Source: Streptomyces sp. S3(2020) (GTDB lineage: Bacteria > Actinomycetota > Actinomycetes > Streptomycetales > Streptomycetaceae). Taken from it: 64,000 nt of DNA. Made by a program: the position numbers and the translations under genes. Positions 24,491 through 31,720 of this stretch are shown here, in pieces. The notes under the pieces were generated by a model that saw nothing but the letters and a program-made list of their open reading frames with translations, had not been told where the DNA came from and searched no databases. The stretch's first letter is position 1. Each line of letters starts with the position of its first letter. The DNA lies in contig NZ_JABERD010000003.1 in NCBI RefSeq assembly GCF_013044505.1, positions 62,001 to 126,000 of the forward strand. Reading direction: 5' to 3'.

Positions 24491-26149
24491 ATGCCCCGCC
24501 GAATCACCGCCGCTCGCGGCCCCGAACTCCGCTGCAAGGGCTGGCGGCAGGAGACGATCCTGCGCCTGCTGGAGAACAACCTGGAGAACGCCGCCATCCC
24601 CGAGGAACTCGTCGTCTACGGCGGCAACATGAAGGCCGCCCGCGACTGGGACGCCTTCGACGCCATCGTCCGGGCCCTGAAGGAGCTGGAGACCGACCAG
24701 ACGCTGGTCGTCCAGTCCGGGAAACCCGTCGGGGTGTTCCGCACCTCGGACGACGCCCCCCTCGTGATCATCGTCAACGGGGTGGCCACGGGCAGTACCG
24801 AGGCGGAGACCCAGGAGCTGTTCGCGAAGGAACTCCTGATGGTCGACGGTATGACGGCCGGCGCCTGGCAGTACATCGGCAGCCAGGGCATCATCCAGGG
24901 CACCTACGAGTCGTTCATGCAGGCCGCCCGCCAGTCCCTCGGCGGCTCCCTGCGCGGGCGCACCATCCTCACCACCGGCGCCGGCGGCATGGGCGGCGCC
25001 CAGCCCCTCGCGGGCAAGCTCGCCGGTGCGTCGATCCTCGTCGTGGACGCCGAGCCGAGCCATCTGCGGCGCCGGATCGATGAGGGCTACCTCGACACGA
25101 TGACCGACGACATCGGCGCGGGCGTCGACGAGTGGCTCGCAGCCGCCACTGAGGAGCGGGCCGCCTCCTTCGGTATCGCCGCGAACATCACCGAGGTGCT
25201 GCGCGAACTCGCCGACCGAGGTGTCGTCCCCGACGTGGTGACAGACCAGACGACCACCGACCCGCTGCACGGCTACCTCCCCGAGGGCCTGGACGAGGCG
25301 GGAGCGAAATACCTGCTGCGCACCGACCCCGACGAACTGCGGCGCCGTTCGACCGCGACCCTCGCCGAGCACGTACGAGGCCTGCTCGACCTCCAGCGCA
25401 AGGGCGCGATCGTCTTCGAGTACGGCAACGACCTCCGCAAGCAGGCCCTGGAGGCCGGAGTCGAGGACGCGTTCGAGATCGGCGGGTTCATCGACATGTT
25501 CATCCGCCCGCTGTTCTGCCAGGGCGTCGGGCCGTTCCGGATCATCGCGATCCAGGGCGACCCCGATACGATCCACGCGATCGACGCCATGCTCCTGCGC
25601 GAGTTCGCCGACGTGCCACGGGTCGTCGACTGGCTCGGGCGGGCCAAGGAGATCGCCTTCACCGGACTGCCCGCCCGGGTGTGCTGGCTGGGCCACACCG
25701 AACGCACCCGAGCCGCCCTCGTGGTCAACGACATGATCGCGCGCGGCGAGATCACCGGCCCGGTCGCCTTCAGCCGCGACCATCTCGACGCGGGGAGCGT
25801 GACCGCCCGGTACCGCGAGACCGAGAACATGCTGGACGGCAGCGACTGCGTCGGCGACTGGCCGCTGCTCAACGCGATCCTCAACGGCATCGCCGGCGCG
25901 GACCTCACCTCGGTCATCGGCTGGGGGTTCAAGGGCCTCAACTCCGGCCCGACCACCATCGCCGACGGCACCCCTGAGGCGGGGCGCCGCCTGAAGCGGG
26001 TCATGGACGCCGACACCGGGCTCGGCGTCATCCGGCAGGCCGACGCTGGCTACCCGACCGCCATCGCCACACGGGAGTCCTTCGGACTGGGTATGCCGAG
26101 TTGCAGGGGAGACGGAAGTGTCCGAGCAAAGAGGGCTCCATCGCGGTGA
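24491..26149 (+). CDS. Divergent urocanase-family hydratase; candidate thiourocanate hydratase
   Basis: 552 residues from ATG 24491 (GGAG six bases upstream); an ATG at 24461 overlapping the previous stop would add ten residues. The NAD-binding core TGAGGMGGAQPLAGKLAGA, QSGKPVGVFRTSDDAP, GSQGIIQGTYESF, GLPARVCWLG (catalytic-loop Cys) and RDHLDAGSVTARYRETENM are typical of urocanase. The conserved glycine- and His-rich loop HHGGGVGMGYSQHAG of true urocanases is replaced by IGWGFKGLNSGPTT. This implies a changed imidazole pocket and fits a ring-substituted urocanate. The last 15 residues after GLGMP look foreign and lie at the border to transposon relics. Last gene of the run. Confidence 0.87.
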   Translation: MPRRITAARGPELRCKGWRQETILRLLENNLENAAIPEELVVYGGNMKAARDWDAFDAIVRALKELETDQTLVVQSGKPVGVFRTSDDAPLVIIVNGVATGSTEAETQELFAKELLMVDGMTAGAWQYIGSQGIIQGTYESFMQAARQSLGGSLRGRTILTTGAGGMGGAQPLAGKLAGASILVVDAEPSHLRRRIDEGYLDTMTDDIGAGVDEWLAAATEERAASFGIAANITEVLRELADRGVVPDVVTDQTTTDPLHGYLPEGLDEAGAKYLLRTDPDELRRRSTATLAEHVRGLLDLQRKGAIVFEYGNDLRKQALEAGVEDAFEIGGFIDMFIRPLFCQGVGPFRIIAIQGDPDTIHAIDAMLLREFADVPRVVDWLGRAKEIAFTGLPARVCWLGHTERTRAALVVNDMIARGEITGPVAFSRDHLDAGSVTARYRETENMLDGSDCVGDWPLLNAILNGIAGADLTSVIGWGFKGLNSGPTTIADGTPEAGRRLKRVMDADTGLGVIRQADAGYPTAIATRESFGLGMPSCRGDGSVRAKRAPSR

Positions 26150-26160
26150 TGTTCCCCCGT

Positions 26161-26250
26161 GATCTTCGACATGTTGTTGTTTCGCCGTGAGGTAGCCCCA
26201 GTGGACGTGCTTACGCAGGCGGCGTCTGTTGTAGAACCCGTCGATGAACC
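26161..26250 (-). pseudogene. IS3-type integrase C-terminal scrap
   Basis: Reading leftward from 26250 one frame gives FIDGFYNRRRLRKHVHWGYL, the characteristic tail of IS3-group OrfB integrases (F-Y-N-x-R-R motif). Nothing else of the transposase is seen in the 300 bases from 26150 to 26460, and no terminal repeat is evident. It marks the right border of the intact catabolic run. Confidence 0.6.
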
Positions 26251-26465
26251 CCGTTGCTCCATTGGGTGAAGCCGCTGTGGTCGCCAGCCGGGTGACATTC
26301 CGGTCCGTGAGTACGTGGTGCAGGCGGTTCTGAGGGCGCGAACTGGGCGTTCAGCCGCGGAACTCGGGGGCGGTGGTGCTGTGTCCATGTGGCGGGCCCG
26401 GAGGCGGAGGTGCCCGTGATGACACGGGTTGTCGCCTGGGTAGCGTTCCCCAAGGGTGTCTGGCG

Positions 26466-26735
26466 ATGAGGATCTGGGACAGTCTCGGTCTGCTGTTCCT
26501 GGAGAAGGAGTTCAGGGCAGCCTGCGGCGTCCGGGGACGTCCTGGCATCTCGCCCGGCCGACTGGTGTTGATCAGCAACCTTTAGTTCGCCGAGAACCTG
26601 ACCGATCGCCAGGCCATGTACGTGGTGCAGGCCAGGATCGACGTGAAGTAGCTGCTGGGCCTGGAGCTGACGGACCCTGGCTTCGACCACACCGTGCTGA
26701 CCGGGTTCGGCGACCGTGGCGGGCGCGGTCCGTCG
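26466..26735 (+). pseudogene. IS1182-type transposase N-terminal relic
   Basis: The frame from ATG 26466 reads MRIWDSLGLLFLEKEF, a TAG after VLISNL, then FAENLTDRQAMYVVQARIDV, another TAG, and LGLELTDPGFDHTVLTGFGD. This is the well-known start of IS1182-family transposases (FAE-LSDRQA and LGLELTDPGFDHSVL). Two stops and loss of the catalytic domain make it inactive. It abuts the ruined hydrolase at about 26700, so its insertion or a later deletion probably removed the hydrolase's 3' part. Confidence 0.75.
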
Positions 26736-26957
26736 CTCGACCACCACACAGGGTCTGATTGCGGCACTGGTCAATGGCTCCATGTGACGAGGGACGGGCG
26801 CGGACCGCGGCATTGCCGAAGGCCAGAGGCAAACAGGGCGCAGGATGTCGCAACTCGGGCGGACTCACGGCGAGAGGCGATGGCGATGACGTGATTGCCG
26901 TGCCGGTGCCGAGGACCGCCACGATGCCAGGCCGCCCAGAACTCGGTGCAGGTTCAT
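26690..26957 (-). pseudogene. Alpha/beta hydrolase 5' relic, paralogue of the intact hydrolase at 7.6 kb
   Basis: From ATG 26957, which overlaps the TGA of the TetR gene, similarity to residues 1-85 of the intact hydrolase can be followed across shifted frames: PPELRHPAPCLPLAFGNAAV, then in another frame TSAAIRPCVVVERRTAPATV. The HGGG and GESAG regions are gone, replaced by the IS1182 relic. In this copy the regulator survives and the enzyme is lost, the reverse of the 7.4-8.7 kb copy. Confidence 0.78.
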
Positions 26958-27670
26958 GAGCCGGCACCATCCTCCCGAAGGGAGGGATTCGTCCCGGATG
27001 TCTGCGGTGGTCCGGTAGGGCGCAGCCCCACCGGGGCCGCCGGGAGGTCGGGCAGGGGGCGGCCGCAGATTTCACGAGCTTCGTCGTCGGACAGGCCGAA
27101 CATGCGGAGCAGTTCCTCAATGATCTGGTCGGTTGCCTCGGTGTCGTCCCGCTCTGGATGATCGTGCAGGAATTGCCCAAGGCAGAGCATCGCGCCGACC
27201 ACGACGACCAGGGCAAGTTCGGTGTCGCGTGCCCTGAAGCGGCCTGCTCGCACCGCGGCGTCGATGTCCCGACGAACACGGGCGGAGGCGCCTCGGCCCG
27301 AGCCGACCATGTCCAGCCCGCTCCTGAGGACAACCCTGCTCAGTTCAGGGCGATGCCTGTGTAGACGTCCGGTCATCCGGAAGTTCTGAGCGAACATGTG
27401 GGCCGGGTCGGTCAGTTCCGAGGTCAGTTCGTCGAGCAGGTCCCCGTGCACGTCAAGCGCGTCCTCGACCGCGGCCTGAAAGAGCTGCTCTCTGCTCCGG
27501 AAGTGGTTGTAGAACGACCCCATCCCCACATCGGCGGCCTGCGTGATGTCCAGGATCGCGACGTTCGTCCGTCCTGTGGCGATGAAGGCCTGGGCGGCCT
27601 GGACGAGCGCGGCGCGGGTGCGGGCCTTGCGTAGTTCCAGGCGGCTGACACTCCCCGTCTGTTGGGCCAT
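26954..27670 (-). CDS. TetR-family transcriptional regulator
   Basis: 238 residues from ATG 27670; GGGAGAGG lies 8-15 bases upstream. The helix-turn-helix is at about residues 15-60 (AFIATGRTNVAILDITQAAD, VGMGSFYNHFRSREQLF). The long C-terminal domain ends in ELLRMFGLSDDEAREICGRP, nearly the same as the relic at 7.37 kb. The gene diverges from the VOC dioxygenase at 27793, and two small palindromes lie between them. It probably represses that enzyme and itself and senses an aromatic compound. It was translationally coupled (ATGA) to a hydrolase that is now a relic. Confidence 0.88.
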   Translation of the reverse strand: MAQQTGSVSRLELRKARTRAALVQAAQAFIATGRTNVAILDITQAADVGMGSFYNHFRSREQLFQAAVEDALDVHGDLLDELTSELTDPAHMFAQNFRMTGRLHRHRPELSRVVLRSGLDMVGSGRGASARVRRDIDAAVRAGRFRARDTELALVVVVGAMLCLGQFLHDHPERDDTEATDQIIEELLRMFGLSDDEAREICGRPLPDLPAAPVGLRPTGPPQTSGTNPSLREDGAGS

Positions 27671-27740
27671 GCCTGTTTCCCTCTCCCGACCGAAGCGACA
27701 CAGATCACAATTGATGATTTCGTCATGTACTGTTTTACTG

Positions 27741-27771
27741 ACGATACCATCGTGGCTGATGTGTTCATCAG
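27741..27771. promoter_or_regulatory. Candidate operators in the tetR/VOC divergent promoter
   Basis: Two inverted repeats lie close together: ACGAT-ACC-ATCGT (27741-27753) and CTGATG-TGTT-CATCAG (27756-27771). They fall in an AT-richer 120-base gap between the two divergent starts, the usual place for TetR control. The dioxygenase ribosome site GGAGGGG follows at about 27780. Confidence 0.55.
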
Positions 27772-27792
27772 TAATTTTGGAGGGGAGTTGCC

Positions 27793-28926
27793 ATGGGGAG
27801 CCTGCGTGATCCGCACACGGATCTGCACAGCGAGCAGGGCGCGCTGAGGGGTGAGCACCCGGGACGGGCACAGAATCCGGTCGTGAAGGTGCACGACGTG
27901 GCCTGGGTCGAGTTCGAGAAGCCCGATCTTGAGCGGGCCGAGCTGTTCGCCCGTGCCTTCGGCTTCACCGTGTCGCTGCGCACGGCGGACGAACTGCAGT
28001 TGCGCGGCACGGACCCGGGTTCGCCATGTGTGGTCATCCGTCGTGGCCCGAGGTCACGGTTCGTAGGGTCGGCTTTCCGGGCCACCGACGACAGGGACGT
28101 CCTGCGGCTTGCTGAGGCAACCGGCCGTAAGGCCGCGAAGCTGCCGGAGAGCCTGGGCGGCATCAGCGTCGATCTGACGGACCCGAGCGGTTTCGGGGTG
28201 CGGGTCGTCTCGGGCACGCACGAGCTGCCCCCGCTGCCCGGTCAGGAGCCGCTGGAGTTCAACTTCGGGCATGACGTCACACGGGTGAACGCAGGCCAGC
28301 GAGCGCCGCGGGACCCGGCGAAGGCGCAGCGCATCGGACATGTGGTCCTGCAGTCGACGAAGTTCCGCGAGGCGCTCGACTGGTATCTCGAGCATCTCGG
28401 GATGATCGTCAGCGATTTCCAGTACTTCCCCGAGCAGCGTGAGCGCGGGCCGGTCATGGCCTTCCTGCGCTGTGACCGCGGCAGCACCCCCGCCGACCAC
28501 CACACCGTGGCGATGAACCTCGGCCCGACGAACAAGTACGTGCACTCCGCCTACCAGGTCGCCGACCTCGACACCCTGGCCGCCGGCGGCCAGTACCTGC
28601 TCCAACACGGCTACCAGAGATCCTGGGGCATCGGCCGGCACATCGACGGCAGCCAGATCTTCGACTACTGGCGCGACCCCGACGGATTCCTGGTCGAGCA
28701 CTTCACGGACGGCGACCTGTTCGACTGCACACTCGAACCTGGGTGGGGCGTCTTCGCCGTATCGACTCTGTCCCAGTGGGGACCGCCGCCAAGCAAGGAC
28801 TTCCTCGGCGTCAAGCCCGGCCGGGAATCCCTGAGCGAACTGCGTGCGATGGCCGGTGCGCTGCGCGAAGACAACGAGTTCGACCGGCACAGCCTTCGGG
28901 GCCTATTGAAAGCAGCCGCGTCATGA
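27793..28926 (+). CDS. VOC-family extradiol-type dioxygenase
   Basis: 377 residues, two vicinal-oxygen-chelate domains. The first (about 33-140) covers VHDVAWVEFEKPDLERAELF to DPSGFGVRVV; the second (about 180-320) carries IGHVVL, KYVHSAYQVADLD and FLVEHFTDGDLFD, the expected His-His-Glu iron ligands of a ring-cleaving extradiol enzyme. A strong GGAGGGG site precedes the ATG. The last 50 residues are an extra helical tail. Downstream by ATGA overlap is the 5' stub of an FAH-type hydrolase, so a meta-cleavage operon (dioxygenase, hydrolase) once existed here. A fragment of a paralogue survives in the chimera at 3.5 kb. The enzyme itself seems intact. Confidence 0.88.
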   Translation: MGSLRDPHTDLHSEQGALRGEHPGRAQNPVVKVHDVAWVEFEKPDLERAELFARAFGFTVSLRTADELQLRGTDPGSPCVVIRRGPRSRFVGSAFRATDDRDVLRLAEATGRKAAKLPESLGGISVDLTDPSGFGVRVVSGTHELPPLPGQEPLEFNFGHDVTRVNAGQRAPRDPAKAQRIGHVVLQSTKFREALDWYLEHLGMIVSDFQYFPEQRERGPVMAFLRCDRGSTPADHHTVAMNLGPTNKYVHSAYQVADLDTLAAGGQYLLQHGYQRSWGIGRHIDGSQIFDYWRDPDGFLVEHFTDGDLFDCTLEPGWGVFAVSTLSQWGPPPSKDFLGVKPGRESLSELRAMAGALREDNEFDRHSLRGLLKAAAS

Positions 28927-29068
28927 GTACCTCCGTCCTCCGTACCGTCGACGCGCGGAGGGTCCTCACTCGCACGGGCACCACCGTGGCGGAGATGACG
29001 CCCTAACCACCGACGAACTCCTCGGCGGCCGGATGGCGGTCGCCGAGGCCGCGGCGAGCGTGGCCGTA
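28923..29068 (+). pseudogene. FAH-family hydrolase 5' stub
   Basis: Starting at ATG 28923, overlapping the dioxygenase stop, one frame gives MSTSVLRTVDARRVLTRTGT and stops after 28 codons. A second frame continues DDALTTDELLGGRMAVAEAA and ends at TAG near 29068. The pattern resembles the N-terminal 50 residues of the FAH-type hydrolases that follow such dioxygenases, with one frameshift, after which the gene is lost. The missing C-terminal part is what survives in the other chimera at 2.8-3.3 kb. The family call rests on position and a loose match. Confidence 0.5.
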
Positions 29069-29430
29069 TAGCCGTCGAGGGGGGAGGGGCGCGGTCGGCC
29101 TCGGCAGGCAGCGCACCGTTGTACGGGACACCCGATGAGCGTCACACCGTGCCAGAACGTGAGCCGGTGAGCCCACCCGTCGCCGGACTGCCGGCAGAAG
29201 CCCACCGGCACGCGAACGGGCTATGGACGGGCTCGGCGCACGGTACACGGACCGGTCGCCCTCCTACGGGCCGCATCGCGGAAAGCGGGCTCTTGCGGTT
29301 CCGCCCCCTCGGCTTCCCGAACCCTGTGGCACCCCTCGACGCCACCCTCCGGCGGTGCTTCCAGGCGGCGAAGGCTCCCGCCAGGACGATTCCAAGTCGC
29401 CGCACGATCACAGGAAAGTACAGGTGCCCC
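29069..29430. other. Degraded intergenic stretch
   Basis: About 360 bases with no frame that I can assign to a family. It probably holds further remains of the lost hydrolase operon. Confidence 0.35.
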
Positions 29431-29800
29431 ATGAGCGTCAGATCCAGTGTGCTCGTCGCGCTGCTCGCCACGTTCTTACCCACCTTGGGCACGGCCAGGA
29501 TCCTGGCCCTTCCACGGATGCGCCGACTGGCTGTGGAGAGCCGGCTCTTGACCTTGACGGGACGTGTCATCGGCGTACCGGAAGCGGCCGACGGCGTCCG
29601 CGCTGCTCCCTGGCCTCTCGATACCGCTGTAGGACGTCTTTGCCGACATCGGACTGCTGCTCTTGCTCATCGGCGCCCTCATCACCCATCTACGCAGTGG
29701 CGACAGGCCGCGGAAGTGGTCAGCCGCGCTGATCACGGCGCCGCTGGTCACAGGCCATCGCGCCAGGTGGCGCGATGAAAGAGTGGACACGACGGCAACA
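29431..29800 (+). pseudogene. DoxX-like membrane protein relic
   Basis: ATG 29431 begins MSVRSSVLVALLATFLPTLG and continues MRRLAVESRLLTLTGRVIGV, the first two helices of a DoxX-like protein. After about 60 codons the frame is lost. Another frame resumes with FADIGLLLLLIGALITHLRS and KWSAALITAPLVTG, the last helices. A frameshift, and possibly a short deletion, splits the gene. Not functional as read. Confidence 0.6.
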
Positions 29801-30428
29801 AGTGACGATTGACGTGGCCGTGGTGTGCCGCGAGGGTGACTGGCCATGCCGGCAGTGGCCGGACATGAACGACACGACGCTGAGGGTGCGCTGGATACGT
29901 CCTCCCTGCTCCACCTTCGAATGTGCTTCGTGTGATGTCGTCGTATTGCGTTGTCATGACCCTGTTCGTGAGCTGCCACGGTTGCATGAGGCCATGGGGG
30001 AGCGGTCGCTTCCCGTGCTCCTGGTCTGCCCCACCGCCGACGCCGAGCAGGTCATCACCGCGCTGAACCTCGGAGTCGTCGGCTATTTGGTCGATGAGGA
30101 CTTGTGCAGCCGCGCGCTGACCGTGGCGACAGAGAATGTCGTACAAGGGCACACATGCTTTTCACCGGCGGCCGCCGACGCACTGATCAAGAGCATCCCT
30201 CCAGCCGCGGGCCCAGGAGAAGGCGCCGTCGTCGGACTTCGGGAGAAACTGTCGCCGCGCGAGCAGGAAGTCATGGATCTTCTGGCATCAGGAGTGGGGG
30301 TCACAGAGATCGGGCAGCGTCTTGCGCTTACCCGGAAGACTGTCCGCAACTACCTCAGCAGCATCTACTGCAAGCTCGGGATCTCAAACCGTACGGCGGC
30401 CGTCCTGTTGTGGCTTCGCGCCGATTAG
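29775..30428 (+). CDS. LuxR-type regulator with degenerate receiver domain
   Basis: 217 residues. The C-terminal helix-turn-helix is typical (LSPREQEVMDLLASGVGVTE, LTRKTVRNYLSSIYCKLGIS, about 155-205). The N-terminal 120 residues follow the receiver layout (SLPVLLVCPTADAEQVITAL, LGVVGYLVDED). The phospho-acceptor position after DVVVL is Arg59 instead of Asp and the acidic pocket is missing. It therefore should not work by phosphorylation. No sensor kinase adjoins it. Its start overlaps the end of the DoxX-like relic, so the promoter may be inherited or the true start later (for example ATG near residue 31). Targets unknown. Confidence 0.72.
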   Translation: MKEWTRRQQVTIDVAVVCREGDWPCRQWPDMNDTTLRVRWIRPPCSTFECASCDVVVLRCHDPVRELPRLHEAMGERSLPVLLVCPTADAEQVITALNLGVVGYLVDEDLCSRALTVATENVVQGHTCFSPAAADALIKSIPPAAGPGEGAVVGLREKLSPREQEVMDLLASGVGVTEIGQRLALTRKTVRNYLSSIYCKLGISNRTAAVLLWLRAD

Positions 30429-30529
30429 CACCGAAACCGCCTACTATCAACCATGCGGCGTTGGCCTCCTCGCGCATCGGGCACAGCTCGGGATTCTCCC
30501 CGGGGGCGCGTCGACATTTGGATCACCTC

Positions 30530-30680
30530 GCCCTCGTCCCTCGTAGGGCTGCCTCAGCGCCTCCGTCGTGCAGGCCCGCCATGTGTCCTCGGCGGCGGAG
30601 ATGCCGTTCTCGGTGACGGGCAGGCAAGCCCCTCCGTTGCCTGCCAGGTGTGCGGCAGCGCTATGCCAGGGCGTCGGAGG
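30530..30680 (-). pseudogene. GH1 beta-glucosidase fragment (nucleophile region)
   Basis: Leftward translation gives GIALPHTWQATEGLAC, a frameshift, then PVTENGISAAEDTWRACTTE and ALRQPYEG. It aligns with residues 290-335 of the intact GH1 enzyme at 39246 (GIALRHAWEATEGIPLLVTE) and includes the nucleophile motif TENG. Only this scrap is recognisable; the rest of 30429-30900 shows no other gene. Confidence 0.65.
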
Positions 30681-30929
30681 TGCGTCGCCCCGGCGGCGGA
30701 CGAAGATCGGTCGCCGAGCGTGATCTCAGCCTGGCGTAGGCACTCGAGGTATGCATCATCGAACGGCGTGGGAGATCGGCGACCTCGCTGATGCCTACCC
30801 CTGTGGATTCGATCCCGGGCAGAAGCGCAGCCCGGCGGACAGCGCGCTCCGTGAGTCCTTCTACGCTCTGTCGGCTACCCAAAGCGATGGGCTTGCAGAG
30901 CGGGCGTCACTGGGCGTGGTGCCGCGCTT

Positions 30930-31435
30930 GCGTCCTGTCCTGTCCCACGCCTGGGTTCGGGTTCGGGGGCGGGCCTGGGGTGGTCGACTGCGTCTCGCGT
31001 CGCCGCGACTCTTCCGCGCGAGCGCGGATGCTGCGGGAGTCGTTGCGATCCGCGTGCTCAACGAGTACACAGGACCGGCACGCGGGCCAGACTTGAGGGA
31101 CCCGGTTGGCCTTGTCGACGTGGCCGCATTCGGCACAGGTGCGGGAGGCGTATGCCGGGTCCACGTATAACACGGAATCCCGGCCTTGTGGGCCTTGTAC
31201 GCGATGAGGTGCCCCAGTTGGAGGTGGCCCGTTGGGGTCTGCGAAGCCGTACGCGCTTGCGAAAGTTCCCGATCTCGGAGTAGGCGTGGTCACGCAACGT
31301 GAAGGTCCGCTTCACATCCCTCTCGAAGGCGACTCCGGACGCCCAGGACGCCGTCTCGTTGCAGGCGTGCAGGGCCGCCTCAAGCGCCGCCGCCTGTACG
31401 GGTGTTGGCAACAGTATTGACCTGCAGCTCCGCAT
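30930..31435 (-). pseudogene. TnpB (IS200/IS605 RNA-guided nuclease) relic
   Basis: The N-terminus from about 31435 reads RSILLPTPVQAAALEAALHA and WASGVAFERDVKRTFTLRDH. After a frame change the C-terminal zinc ribbon appears: VLYVDPAYASRTCAECGHVD and ACRSCVLVEHADRNDSRSIR, with all four Cys (CxxC twice). The middle of the protein, including the RuvC catalytic segments, has been deleted: about 170 codons remain of the usual 370-420. No TnpA is nearby. Confidence 0.78.
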
Positions 31436-31720
31436 CGCCACCACACGATGCGATTCCTCCCAGGCGGAAACGCCTCGTATTTCTCCACACAAGAATCTCG
31501 CTGAACTTTTTCACCACCGGTAGGGATATCTGCCTCTAGTGGCTGCTGAGGCCTGAGTGAAAACCTGACGCACGGAAACCTCCCTCCGGACTCGGTCCAC
31601 GGCCTACGGACCGCAACCCGCGCGCGAAAAGTTCAGGTGTCAGGTAGTTCGACTCCGACTCGAGGCTTCCGAATCGACCAGGGACTAGACGCCATGTCTG
31701 CCAAGTGCAAGGAGTTCTGA

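Noticed and set aside
12089..26149. Ordinary histidine utilisation (hut) operon
   Set aside because: The lyase lacks the MIO triad, the urocanase loop is altered, and the run includes a quaternary-amine importer, cyanase and a molybdoenzyme that a hut operon does not need.
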